Positions 1-8,635 of a stretch of DNA of 64,000 nucleotides are shown here, one piece after another. The notes under the pieces are model-generated. The model was not told the origin of the DNA, searched no databases, and saw only the letters and a program-made list of their open reading frames with translations. The number at the start of each line of letters is the position of its first letter. The stretch's first letter is position 1. This DNA comes from Nostoc sp. FACHB-892. Its GTDB lineage: Bacteria; Cyanobacteriota; Cyanobacteriia; Cyanobacteriales; Nostocaceae. The translations under genes and the position numbers were made by a program. The stretch spans positions 1-64,000 of the forward strand of contig NZ_JACJTR010000012.1 in NCBI RefSeq assembly GCF_014698795.1. Direction: 5' to 3'.

Positions 1-260
1 GTTGGCGCTTGAGCGCTGTTGTAAGGTTGCTGTCATGGTTTTATAAGTGCGGTTAGTTATTTATAAATCAGGCGGTTTTGTTTTTGCCTGTGAAACTACT
101 TTACAATGCTTTACATTTTTTAATCAACTTTTATTACTTTAGTAAAGCTGATATAGCTTATTACTTTTTCTTATTTAAGAGTAAACAACGAGGTCAGGGT
201 ATACCGAAACCTCTTTTCCCGGATTTATTAACAAATTTATGAAACTCAAGTCCAGAGGCT

Positions 261-322
261 GTAGGGGCGAGTTCACGAGATATTCGTGAATGATTGAAGC
301 ATATTTGTGAACCCGCCCCTAC
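261..322. repeat. Inverted repeat, 16-bp arms
   Basis: Arms at 261-276 and 307-322 are complementary with one mismatch (GTAGGGGCGAGTTCAC against its partner) and enclose about 30 bases. The arms begin and end with GTAGGGGCG/CGCCCCTAC, a pattern frequent in Nostoc spacers. It is probably a MITE-like or REP-like element; no gene lies beside it. The rest of 1-550 shows nothing recognisable apart from the inverted duplication noted in the findings. Confidence 0.7.
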
Positions 323-552
323 CGTTTTGTGAGAAATGCGGGTTTTGTATGACATCACAATGTAAAATTCTGATTCTGTTGCTTACTGACTCTAGGAATA
401 ATAGCTTTGTAGATTAGCGCTATTCCAAAAAACTAACCCCCAGTTTACCACCTACGGTGTGTACACAAGTTCTAAAATCCTTGTTTGGTGAGATATAAGT
501 CTTATGGGGCAAGGTTTTGAGTTAAATCTTACTAATTATCAATAGTGTCAGA

Positions 553-741
553 TTATTGATAGAGGTATAACGGAAAATCAAGGATCTTAAAAATAATTTT
601 CCGTTCTTTTCTGTCCATTTGATTCTCGACTCGACTTGTGTATACACGGTAGGGTTTACCACTGGGGGCTTCTTTGTTTGGCAAAATGGCATATCTCTGA
701 ATTAGACCGTTGCTATGGTATTTGAGTAGGATACATTCCAT
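553..741 (-). CDS. Possible small hypothetical protein (62 aa)
   Basis: This 62-codon frame starts with ATG and has a plausible soluble composition, including a PSGKPYRVYTSR stretch near the middle. I do not recognise the family. No Shine-Dalgarno sequence is seen. On this strand the CCCCTGG/CCAGGGG hairpin (766-786) lies about 25-45 bases upstream of the start. Part of the frame is repeated in inverted orientation at about 436-505, so it may belong to a mobile or decayed element rather than a functional gene. Low confidence. Confidence 0.3.
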   Translation of the reverse strand: MECILLKYHSNGLIQRYAILPNKEAPSGKPYRVYTSRVENQMDRKERKIIFKILDFPLYLYQ

Positions 742-765
742 GCGAAAAAGTACTGACTTGCATTA

Positions 766-794
766 CCCCTGGCTAATTACCAGGGGTTTTTATT
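766..794 (+). terminator. Hairpin plus T-run
   Basis: CCCCTGG (766-772) pairs with CCAGGGG (780-786), followed by TTTTTATT. This is a textbook intrinsic-terminator shape on the plus strand, but no plus-strand gene ends before it. Two close relatives of this hairpin occur at 43791 and 44327. Confidence 0.6.
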
Positions 795-891
795 GGAACT
801 TTTACTGAAATATTGCACCATTCTTAGATAGTGATTTTAAGTCAATATAGGCTTATATTGAGACCAAAAAATCAACTACAACGAATTAATC

Positions 892-1263
892 ATGACGGAA
901 GCTAAAAACGTAATCGGTGGAAACCTAGAAGTCTGCTGCACTTCTCCTATAACCGGGTTTTACCGCGACGGTTTTTGTCGCACAGGTGGTCAGGATTTCG
1001 GGTCGCACGTCGTATGTGCCGAAGTGACATTAGAATTCCTGGAGTTCACCAAATTACGGGGAAACGACCTGAGTACACCTGTTCCTGATTTTAATTTTCC
1101 TGGATTGAAGCCTGGCGATCGCTGGTGTTTATGTGCTTCTCGCTGGCAAGAAGCTCTCGAAGCTGGCGTTGCTCCACCTGTTATCCTGTCTGCAACCCAT
1201 GCTAGAGCTCTGGAAATGGTTTCCCTAGACGAACTCAAAAAACATGCCTTAACTTCTTCTTGA
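892..1263 (+). CDS. DUF2237 family protein
   Basis: The 123-residue protein matches the DUF2237 family across its length from memory of the family: an N-terminal Cys-containing segment with TGFYRDGFC, then GSHVVCA, the RGNDLSTP stretch, FPGLKPGDRWCLCA and a C-terminal AGVAPPVIL segment. Several conserved cysteines (in EVCCTS, GFCRT, VVCAEV, WCLCAS) suggest a structural or metal-binding role, but the biochemical function of the family is unknown. It stands alone: a terminator-like hairpin lies upstream and a repeat-filled spacer downstream. The ATG at 892 is the natural start because conserved sequence begins within about ten residues. Confidence 0.85.
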   Translation: MTEAKNVIGGNLEVCCTSPITGFYRDGFCRTGGQDFGSHVVCAEVTLEFLEFTKLRGNDLSTPVPDFNFPGLKPGDRWCLCASRWQEALEAGVAPPVILSATHARALEMVSLDELKKHALTSS

Positions 1264-1269
1264 TTTGAA

Positions 1270-1415
1270 ATTGGGCATTGGGCATGGGGCATAGGGCATT
1301 GGTCAATAATTAATAGTTATTCTTCGTTATTTTTCCTCTGCTCCCCCTGCTCCCCCTGCTCCCTCATCTCCCGCCACTCCCCACTCCCCACTCCCCACTC
1401 CCCACTCCCCAATTC
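1270..1415. repeat. Spacer tandem repeats (CCCCTGCT and CACTCCCC units)
   Basis: A run of GGGCATTGGGCAT-type units is followed by CTCCCCCTG units and then at least four tandem copies of an eight-base CACTCCCC unit near 1375-1410. This is the short tandemly repeated class common in Nostocales spacers. The same CACTCCCC units reappear inside copA at about 47010-47040. Confidence 0.8.
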
Positions 1416-1419
1416 AAAA

Positions 1420-3462
1420 TCAACTCACTGCAACTTCCACAGGCAGCTTTAATACATTGACAACCATAGCAATTAATTTAGTGGGGTCTATTGGCTTAGA
1501 TAAATGCTGCTGAAACCCGGCTGAAAGCGCTTCTAAGCGGTCTTCTTCTCGCGTGTATGCTGTTAAAGCGATCGCTGGAATACATCCGCCTTTTTCTGGT
1601 TCTAAAGAGCGTAGTTTCCGAATCAGCGTATAACCATTTTTCTCAGACATACCGATGTCGCTAATCAGGATATCTGGTTTTGCTTGTTCAAGTATTGCTA
1701 GGGCTTCATCAACTGATGCTACCGCAGTGGCACAAGCCCCATACTCTTCAAACATAAAACTGAGAAAGTTACGGGTATCTGTTTCATCATCTACAACTAA
1801 AACTCTTAATCCAGCAAGGGGTGTCGATGCCACAGGGGAGGAAATTTCTCCTGTGGTTTCTCTACTCGCTCTGCTACCCCTATTGTCTTGTAGCAGTGGC
1901 AGTTTCACAGTAAAGGTTGCTCCTTCTCCTGTACCTGGACTTTGGGCAAAGATTGTACCCTTGTGCAGTTCCACTAAATGACGGACGATCGCTAATCCTA
2001 GTCCTAGCCCATTGTGCGATCGCGTTGTGGTGCTGTCTGCTTGCCGGAAACGCTCAAATACTTTGGGTAAGAACTCGGAACTGATACCAATGCCGGTATC
2101 GATTACTTGAATTTGGGCGTATTTATGAGTTGTTTGTTCTTCACCACAAATTACTGACAGATTCACATCTACCCTGCCACCCTTAGGAGTAAACTTAATA
2201 GCATTAGTTAGTAAGTTCCAGACAATTTGCTGTAACCGGGCTGGATCGCCATAAACTGACCCTACCGAAGTATCCAAGGCGATATTCAACTTAATATCTT
2301 TTGGTTCTGCTAGGGGACGCACTGCCTCTAAGGCTGCCTCCATTACCGTGATCAGATTCACCGCAGATACATTTAACCGCAGTTGACCTCGGATAATCCG
2401 GGATACATCTAAGATATCTTCAATTAGTTGCATCTGAGATGTAGCGTTGCGTTCAATCGCCTCTAAGGCGCGGGAAGTGGCTTTTTCGTCAAGTTTCTTA
2501 GATCGGAGGATTTTTGACCAGCCTAGCATTGAGGTTAGGGGCGTGCGGAGTTCGTGGGAAAGAACGGCGAGAAACTCGTCTTTCATCCGATTTGCTGCTT
2601 CTGCTTCGGCTCTTGCCGTCTGTTCTCGAATTACTTGAGCGCGGACTTCTTCTGCTTGCTTGCGTTCAGTGATATCTTCGAGAGTGCCTACATATCCTAG
2701 CAATTCCCCTTGACCGGAAAGCATCGGTGATGAGCGAACTTGAACCCAACGGACGATACCGTGAGCAGTTTGAAAGCGAAACTCTTCAGAGTAATCACGA
2801 CCTTGATAAATGTAGTTAGACCAACTGGCGATTGCTCGTTCTCTATCTTCTGGATGAACAGATTCTAGCCATCTTTTTTCTAAACTCTCTGCTGCTTTCA
2901 AACCACAAATTGCCTGATAGCGGGGATTAGTATACCTACATCCCCCTTCAGTATCAATTTCAAAAATCCCAACGGGTGAACAGGTACTCAGTGATCGAAA
3001 TCGTTCTTCACTTTGTCTGAGTTCTGCATTCACAGCTACCAGTTGCGCTGCTTGTTGCTTGACAGCTTCTGTTTTCTTAAATAGTTCTACGAATACTGTG
3101 ACTTTAGAAGTCAAAATATTGGGGTCTAATGGTTTGAGCAAGTAATCAACTGCACCCAAGGCATAGCCTTTAAAAAGCATTTGATCGCTGCTGCTAAAGG
3201 CGGTGAGAAAGATAATTGGAGTGTGACGCGATCGCCCCCGATTGCGAATCAAGGTTGCAGTTTCAAAGCCATCCATCCCTGGCATTTGCACATCTAGCAA
3301 AATCACTGCAAAGTCTTGATGTAGCAGACACCTCAAAGCTTCTTCCCCAGAAGTAGCTCTCACCAAATTCTCTCCCAGTTTTTCCAGGATTGCTTCTAGT
3401 GCCAGCAAATTTTCTAGTTTATCATCCACTAGGAGGATGTTTACTTTGGGTTCCATCTGCAT
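1420..3462 (-). CDS. Hybrid sensor histidine kinase (REC-PAS-HisKA-HATPase-REC)
   Basis: The protein is about 680 residues. An N-terminal receiver (VNILLVDD, acceptor Asp in VILLDVQMPGMDG) is followed by a coiled linker, a PAS/PAC sensor domain, a HisKA domain with the phosphorylated His in LSHELRTPLTS, an HATPase domain (N box NLLTNAIKF, DTGIGI, GLGLGLAIV) and a C-terminal receiver (VLVVDDE, acceptor in LISDIGMSEKNG). No membrane segments are seen, so it is probably cytoplasmic. An upstream ATG at 3510 would overlap cheB; the ATG at 3462 has a GGAA-type ribosome binding site and begins four bases after the cheB stop, so I chose it. It probably forms an operon with the CheB-like gene. The input signal is unknown. 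Confidence 0.9.
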   Translation of the reverse strand: MQMEPKVNILLVDDKLENLLALEAILEKLGENLVRATSGEEALRCLLHQDFAVILLDVQMPGMDGFETATLIRNRGRSRHTPIIFLTAFSSSDQMLFKGYALGAVDYLLKPLDPNILTSKVTVFVELFKKTEAVKQQAAQLVAVNAELRQSEERFRSLSTCSPVGIFEIDTEGGCRYTNPRYQAICGLKAAESLEKRWLESVHPEDRERAIASWSNYIYQGRDYSEEFRFQTAHGIVRWVQVRSSPMLSGQGELLGYVGTLEDITERKQAEEVRAQVIREQTARAEAEAANRMKDEFLAVLSHELRTPLTSMLGWSKILRSKKLDEKATSRALEAIERNATSQMQLIEDILDVSRIIRGQLRLNVSAVNLITVMEAALEAVRPLAEPKDIKLNIALDTSVGSVYGDPARLQQIVWNLLTNAIKFTPKGGRVDVNLSVICGEEQTTHKYAQIQVIDTGIGISSEFLPKVFERFRQADSTTTRSHNGLGLGLAIVRHLVELHKGTIFAQSPGTGEGATFTVKLPLLQDNRGSRASRETTGEISSPVASTPLAGLRVLVVDDETDTRNFLSFMFEEYGACATAVASVDEALAILEQAKPDILISDIGMSEKNGYTLIRKLRSLEPEKGGCIPAIALTAYTREEDRLEALSAGFQQHLSKPIDPTKLIAMVVNVLKLPVEVAVS

Positions 3463-3466
3463 GGGT

Positions 3467-4039
3467 TTATTTCCGTGATGAGTGACAAAGCTTGACCATT
3501 TGGGAAGCAATGTTTGAGAGTGTCAAAATCCAGTCTACAGCAACAGCAGAAATTGCTGCTTCTGGCATAACTTCGCTCTCAGCTGTGGCAGGTTCTTGTA
3601 CGATAGTTAGCCCTCCTAACGATTTTATTTTCTTAAGACCTTCCATACCATCTTGGTTTGCTCCTGTCAATATTACACCAATAACTTGCTGGGTGTAGAC
3701 ATCGGCTGCTGACTCAAACAGCACATCAATTGATGGTCTAGCATAAGAAACAGGTTCATCAGTAGAGAGAGCAAAATGACCTGGTTCAACCAACAAGTGA
3801 TAATCTGCTGGAGCTAGGTAGATATGTCCTGGTAATATTTCGTCTTTGTCTTCCACTTCTCGAATCGGCAACGAAGTATATTCTTGTAATAACTCCTGGA
3901 GTGTGTTGTTAGACTCCTTGTGACGGTGTTGCACAATCGCGATCGGCACTAGGAAGTCGGCTGGTAAGTTTTGCAGAAGAATTTTTAAGGCTGATAATCC
4001 GCCCAAAGAAGTACCAATCACCACAATTTTAAATGCCAC
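3467..4039 (-). CDS. CheB-type methylesterase domain protein (no receiver)
   Basis: About 190 residues form a bare CheB catalytic domain. The nucleophile Ser11 lies in GTSLGG, the catalytic His in VQHRH (38-40) and Asp130 in ILTGANQDGMEG. CheB normally deamidates or demethylates glutamyl residues of chemoreceptors, but here the regulatory receiver is absent; the adjacent hybrid kinase carries receivers instead. The GTG at 4039 is chosen because GAGG lies nine bases upstream and homology starts there; an ATG at 4096 would add 19 unconserved residues. A CheR homologue lies 6.5 kb away, also on the minus strand. No chemoreceptor or CheA is in the window. Confidence 0.85.
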   Translation of the reverse strand: MAFKIVVIGTSLGGLSALKILLQNLPADFLVPIAIVQHRHKESNNTLQELLQEYTSLPIREVEDKDEILPGHIYLAPADYHLLVEPGHFALSTDEPVSYARPSIDVLFESAADVYTQQVIGVILTGANQDGMEGLKKIKSLGGLTIVQEPATAESEVMPEAAISAVAVDWILTLSNIASQMVKLCHSSRK

Positions 4040-4740
4040 TTGTTTAGTCCTCACACCTGTTATGTGACTTGATGGCTTTTGACATCCTTTCAGCATTCTC
4101 CAGTTCCACCACAGCTACTAAATTACCTTGACTTGCTTTTATACCCATTAACCAAAATTATATATTTTTGTTATTTACATTACAATTAAAGATTTTATCA
4201 TTGTGAAATATTTTACATAAAAAATATAGTTTCTATGGTTTTTTTGAATTTTAGTTAATGCCAGAATCGATACATTATAAAAATATATTTTTGCTAAATT
4301 ACTAACTTTTAAAATTTTAATTATTATTGTTTTGACAATTCATAAAAATTTACTTAAGCTAAAGATAGGTTAAGCAAATCAACAAACGACAGCGATTTGG
4401 TTTAGCTACATCAAAAATTGCTGTTGCAGACTATTGGCATGAGGAAATAATCGCAACAAAAGTCTTTCCATAAAGGCAATTTTACTAAATTTGCCTACAA
4501 AAAGCTAAGACATGATTAAGCGTATTGCGCCGCGCACATATTGAACAGATTGCGGTCAATTATGGATAGATACTTGTAGTGGTGTTAGTGAGTATCCATC
4601 AATTATTGAAGTTGAACTAGCAATTTTGGATTCAGGTCTTCTGGTTTATATCTCGTCAGGGATGGAATAAATCGAAAATCCAAAATTGGCAATCCTTAAT
4701 TAATTGACCAAAGTGCGGTAGATATGTCCAGGAGAATACA
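4040..4740. other. AT-rich spacer, no gene seen
   Basis: About 700 bases separate the divergent CheB-like gene and the DUF2231-oxidase cluster. The stretch is AT-rich, with no frame resembling a protein and no strong hairpin. It should hold promoters for both directions, but I could not pick a convincing -35/-10 pair or an NtcA-type GTA-N8-TAC site by eye. Confidence 0.5.
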
Positions 4741-5241
4741 ATGCTTGAGTATTTTACATCATTGAACGACCACAATTTACCTTATCCAGATACGATTCAT
4801 CCCATCGTTGTCCACTTCGTAATTGCGATGGTGTTGTTTTCCTTTTTCTGCGATGTAGTTGGCTATTTTACTGGTAAATCCAGTCTTTTTGAGGTGAGTT
4901 GGTGGAACATGGTAGTTGCCACGATCGCCATCTTCGTTGCAATTATTTTTGGTCAGTTTGAAGCGGGTTTAGCACAGCCTTACAGCCTAGCTAAATCGGT
5001 GCTGAATTTGCATACACTGATTGGTTGGTCGCTTTCGGGAATCATCACGGCAATTACAGCTTGGCGCTATGTAATTCGTGCCCGCAACCCGCAAAAACTA
5101 CCAATTTATTATTTGGGAACCGGGCTAGTTTTAACTTTGATAGTTGGCTTGCAAGTATATCTCGGAGATGAACTTGTTTGGGTGTATGGATTGCATACAG
5201 TGCCAGTTGTGGAAGCAGTAAAGGATGGTCTGTTGCGATGA
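4741..5241 (+). CDS. DUF2231 family membrane protein
   Basis: The 166-residue protein has four predicted membrane helices and the DUF2231 signature at its N-terminus (DTIHPIVVHFVIAMVLFSF), where the two His flank the first helix start; family members are thought to bind a cofactor or metal in the membrane, but function is not established. Another conserved His lies at LHTLIGW. It is the first gene of a tight cluster: its stop overlaps the start of a second DUF2231 gene (ATGA), and coxB follows. The context suggests a role in assembly or electron supply of the oxidase; that is inference. Confidence 0.85.
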   Translation: MLEYFTSLNDHNLPYPDTIHPIVVHFVIAMVLFSFFCDVVGYFTGKSSLFEVSWWNMVVATIAIFVAIIFGQFEAGLAQPYSLAKSVLNLHTLIGWSLSGIITAITAWRYVIRARNPQKLPIYYLGTGLVLTLIVGLQVYLGDELVWVYGLHTVPVVEAVKDGLLR

Positions 5242-5855
5242 ACTCAGAATTAATTGATCAATTGAGCGGCTCTTTAGGCGCAAACGGATTACCTTACACA
5301 ATTCCCATTCATCCCAACTTAGTTCATCTAACAATAGGTTTGTTCATCATTGGAATGACCTTTGATATTGTTGGTGTTCTGTTTCCCTTTGAAAAATGGG
5401 TCTTCAAATTTTTAGCAATTACTGTGGAACGTAACAACTTATTTGATGTTGGCTGGTACAACATGCTAGCTGCCAGCATCATCACATTTTTCACAGTAGC
5501 AGCAGGCTTTTACGAAATGCTGTTGGCAACACCACCAGCTGATATGAAAAGTGCCTGGGGATTGCAGGCAATGGAAACTATGCTTTGGCATGGTGTGGGT
5601 GGTGTGTTCTTATTAGCGCTGATTGTTGTCTTGACCATCTGGAGAGGATGGCAGCGCTTCGTTTGGGCCAAACAAGAATATAAACAGACAGATAGAGAAG
5701 TGCAATGGATCTATCTGTTGGCAGGCATAGCAATCATGTTCATTCTCTACGTCCACGGGACACTAGGGGCGCAAATGGCTGCCGAGTTTGGCGTACACAA
5801 TACAGCAGATAATTTGCTGCGATCGCACCAAGACCTCAATACAACACTCAAATAG
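5238..5855 (+). CDS. DUF2231 family membrane protein, second copy
   Basis: The 205-residue protein starts at an ATG that overlaps the previous stop (ATGA), the usual sign of translational coupling; a longer frame to 5178 exists but would overlap the upstream gene by 64 bases. It carries IPIHPNLVHLTIGLF, a HPxxVH-type DUF2231 motif, at about residues 23-37, and four membrane segments ending with a VHGTLGAQM stretch. It is related to its neighbour but not a recent duplicate. Both precede the oxidase subunit genes on the same strand. Confidence 0.85.
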   Translation: MNSELIDQLSGSLGANGLPYTIPIHPNLVHLTIGLFIIGMTFDIVGVLFPFEKWVFKFLAITVERNNLFDVGWYNMLAASIITFFTVAAGFYEMLLATPPADMKSAWGLQAMETMLWHGVGGVFLLALIVVLTIWRGWQRFVWAKQEYKQTDREVQWIYLLAGIAIMFILYVHGTLGAQMAAEFGVHNTADNLLRSHQDLNTTLK

Positions 5856-5935
5856 TCATTTGTCAATTGTCCTTTGTCATTTGACTAATGCCCCATGCCC
5901 AATGCCCAATAACCAATGCCCAATGACCAATGACC
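5856..5935 (+). repeat. Spacer tandem heptamers
   Basis: TTTGTCA-type units followed by CCCATGC, CCAATGC and CCAATGAC units fill the spacer between the second DUF2231 gene and coxB. The run supplies an in-frame ATG just before the probable coxB start. It forms weak inverted pairing (TTTGTCATTTGAC against CAATGACC-type units). Confidence 0.75.
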
Positions 5936-6862
5936 ATGAAAATCCAGAAGATTTTAAATATTTTGACGCTGCTTACAGGCGCGATCGCAGTGACTATTAC
6001 GAGTCTCTGGATCGGGCAGCAGGCTTACTCCTGGCTTCCCCCCCAAGCAGCAGCCGAATCCGTACTAATTGATGATTTGATTAGCTTCTTAGTAACCCTC
6101 GGCGCTTTCATCTTCTTGGGAGTAACAAGTACTCTGATGTATTCTGTGATCTTCCATCGGGCAGTCAAAGATGACTTTACCGACGGCCCCCCAATTGAAG
6201 GTAATATCACCTTAGAAGTTGTCTGGACAGCAATTCCAATTCTGTTAGTGTTGTGGATTGCGGGCTACAGCTACCAAGTTTACGAACAAATGGGGATTCA
6301 AGGCCCATCGGAAATAGTTCACTTGCATAATCCATTGGGAATGGAATCGGCTTATGCAGAACCAAAAGATGCACCAGCTAATGCTTTAGCGGAACCTGTA
6401 GAAAAAATCGACGTACTAGCTAAACAGTGGGCGTGGGTTTTTCATTACCCAGAAAGAGATATTACCAGTACCGAATTGCATTTACCGAGCGATCGCCGGA
6501 TACGTTTAGCGCTGAAATCACAAGACGTTCTCCACGGCTTCTATATACCTGCATTTCGCCTCAAGCAGGATATTATTCCTAACCATGCGATCGACTTTGA
6601 ATTTACTCCCATCCGCGCTGGCAAATACCGATTGACCGATTCCCAATATAGCGGTACATACTTTGCGACGATGCAGGCGAATGTGGTTGTCGAATCTCCT
6701 GAAGATTATCAGCAATGGCTAGCACAAGCTGCAACCCAAAAACCATCCGTAGCAAATAATCAGGCAGCTTCTGAGTATGCCCAAACATCCAATCAATCAG
6801 TTCAAACTGGTTGGGTTACAGTTCCACCTGCTGCACCTCCTCTAGTCAATTCACCTGGTTGA
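5936..6862 (+). CDS. ctaC: Terminal oxidase subunit II, CuA-less (ARTO type)
   Basis: The protein is about 308 residues with two N-terminal membrane helices and a periplasmic/lumenal cupredoxin domain, as in subunit II of haem-copper oxidases. The CuA site is broken: the first His is kept (DVLHGFYIPAFRLKQD, His200), but in TDSQYSGTYFATM the two Cys are Asp235 and Ser239 and the second His is Phe243; only the Met remains. That pattern is known from the cyanobacterial alternative respiratory terminal oxidase, thought to use quinol rather than cytochrome c or plastocyanin. The ATG at 5930 is equally in frame but arises from the spacer repeat, so 5936 is preferred. coxA follows after 13 bases. 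Confidence 0.9.
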   Translation: MKIQKILNILTLLTGAIAVTITSLWIGQQAYSWLPPQAAAESVLIDDLISFLVTLGAFIFLGVTSTLMYSVIFHRAVKDDFTDGPPIEGNITLEVVWTAIPILLVLWIAGYSYQVYEQMGIQGPSEIVHLHNPLGMESAYAEPKDAPANALAEPVEKIDVLAKQWAWVFHYPERDITSTELHLPSDRRIRLALKSQDVLHGFYIPAFRLKQDIIPNHAIDFEFTPIRAGKYRLTDSQYSGTYFATMQANVVVESPEDYQQWLAQAATQKPSVANNQAASEYAQTSNQSVQTGWVTVPPAAPPLVNSPG

Positions 6863-6875
6863 AAGGAAACTAACC

Positions 6876-8537
6876 ATGACTAATGTTCCTATTGAAGGTA
6901 TCCTTCTCCCTGATGAGAAGCATAACCACGAATCTCCAAGTAACTGGAAAGAATACTTCAGCTTTAGTACTGACCACAAGGTAATTGGTATCCAGTATCT
7001 CGTTACCTCCTTCTTCTTCTTTCTCGTCGGCGGTATCTTTGCGATGGTGATGCGGGGAGAACTGATGACACCCGAATCAGATTTAGTCGATCGCACCATC
7101 TACAACGGTATGTTCACCATGCACGGCACTGTGATGCTGTTTTTGTGGACATTTCCCTCACTCGTTGGTTTTGCCAACTATTTAGTACCCCTGATGATTG
7201 GGGCGCGAGATATGGCATTTCCCCGCCTCAACGCCGTCGCCTTTTGGATGGTGCCAGTAGTCGGAATTATCATGATGGGTAGCTTCTTTGTCCCTGGTGG
7301 CCCAGCCCAAGCCGGTTGGTGGTCTTATCCGCCAGTCAGTCTTCAGAATCCCACAGGTAACTTGATTAATGGTCAAGTTCTCTGGCTCTTAGCGGTGGCA
7401 ATATCCGGCGTATCCTCAATTATGGGGGCAGTGAACTTTGTCACCACAATCGTGAAGATGCGGGCCCCAGGAATGGGTTTCTTCAAAATGCCCTTGTTTG
7501 TCTGGGCAGTATTTAGCGCCCAGATTATCCAACTATTCGGACTACCTGCATTGACAGCTGGTGCGGTGATGCTGCTACTCGATCTCACAGCAGGCACTGC
7601 CTTTTTTGACCCCGCCAAGGGTGGTAATCCAGTAATGTTTGAGCATTACTTCTGGTTCTACTCCCACCCCGCTGTTTACGTGATTATTTTGCCCATCTTC
7701 GGCATTTTCTCGGAAATATTTCCAGTTTATTCACGTAAACCCTTATTTGGTTACAGAGTAGTTGCCGTTTCATCCATTTTGATTGCGATCGTCAGTGGTA
7801 TTGTTTGGGTACACCACATGTACGTCAGTGGTACACCCGGCTGGATGCGGTTGATTTTCATGCTGACGACGATGTTTGTATCTGTCCCCACAGGAATTAA
7901 AGTATTTGCTTGGGTAGCAACTATTTGGGGCGGTAAACTGCGGCTAAATACCCCCATGCTGTTTGCCTTGGGTGCATTAATCATGTTTGTCTTCGCAGGA
8001 ATCACAGGCATCATGCTTTCTTCCGTGCCCGTTGATGTCCACGTTAACAATACCTACTTTGTAGTGGGACACTTCCACTACGTCCTCTACGGCACAGTGA
8101 CGATGGGCTTGTATGCTGCCATCTACCACTGGTTCCCCAAAATGACCGGGCGAATGTACTCCGAAAGCTGGGGTAAAATCCACTTCTGGTTAGCCTTCAT
8201 CGGCACCAACCTCAACTTTTTGCCCATGCACCCATTAGGATTGCAAGGAATGCTACGCCGAGTTGCTTCCTACGCCCCAGAGTACACATCCTGGAATATC
8301 ATCGCCAGCCTGGGCGGATTTCTCTTAGGAATGTCCACCTTGCCCTTTATATTCAACATGGTGATTTCTTGGATGCAAGGCGAGAAAGCACCCGCTAACC
8401 CTTGGCGGGCAATCGGACTAGAGTGGTTAGTTTCTTCACCCCCCCCAGTAGAAAACTTTGAAGAAATCCCCATCATCATCTCCGAACCCTACGGCTACGG
8501 CAAATCAGAACCCTTAACATCCAACCTCCCAGAATAA
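6876..8537 (+). CDS. ctaD: Terminal oxidase subunit I
   Basis: The 553-residue polytopic protein has the haem-copper oxidase core: low-spin haem ligand His83 in FTMHGTVM, the CuB/Tyr crosslink segment HYFWFYSHPAVYVIILP, the VHHMYVSG pair of CuB histidines, and VGHFHYVLYG with the haem a3 and haem a ligands. About twelve membrane helices are expected. AAAGGAA before the ATG is a good ribosome binding site. It reduces O2 to water while conserving energy as a proton gradient. Because its subunit II lacks CuA, the complex probably oxidises quinol. In Anabaena a similar oxidase (Cox3) is reported as heterocyst-expressed; whether that holds here cannot be read from sequence. Confidence 0.95.
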   Translation: MTNVPIEGILLPDEKHNHESPSNWKEYFSFSTDHKVIGIQYLVTSFFFFLVGGIFAMVMRGELMTPESDLVDRTIYNGMFTMHGTVMLFLWTFPSLVGFANYLVPLMIGARDMAFPRLNAVAFWMVPVVGIIMMGSFFVPGGPAQAGWWSYPPVSLQNPTGNLINGQVLWLLAVAISGVSSIMGAVNFVTTIVKMRAPGMGFFKMPLFVWAVFSAQIIQLFGLPALTAGAVMLLLDLTAGTAFFDPAKGGNPVMFEHYFWFYSHPAVYVIILPIFGIFSEIFPVYSRKPLFGYRVVAVSSILIAIVSGIVWVHHMYVSGTPGWMRLIFMLTTMFVSVPTGIKVFAWVATIWGGKLRLNTPMLFALGALIMFVFAGITGIMLSSVPVDVHVNNTYFVVGHFHYVLYGTVTMGLYAAIYHWFPKMTGRMYSESWGKIHFWLAFIGTNLNFLPMHPLGLQGMLRRVASYAPEYTSWNIIASLGGFLLGMSTLPFIFNMVISWMQGEKAPANPWRAIGLEWLVSSPPPVENFEEIPIIISEPYGYGKSEPLTSNLPE

Positions 8538-8635
8538 ACGCAAACTATCGGGAAGACGCAAAAACCCTCCGCGTCCCTCTGCGCTTCCCTCCGCGTCCCT
8601 CTGCGTTTCAAACTCCCCCTCAAACCAACACCAAA
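8538..8635 (+). repeat. Spacer direct repeats between oxidase genes
   Basis: CCCTCCGCGTCCCTCTGCG-like units are repeated about three times in the 98 bases between the subunit I and III genes. Such units are common in Nostoc spacers. The AACACCAAA before the ATG at 8636 gives no clear ribosome binding site. Confidence 0.7.

Noticed and set aside
5788..6072. Frame bridging the second DUF2231 gene and coxB
   Set aside because: It is out of frame with both and passes through spacer repeats.
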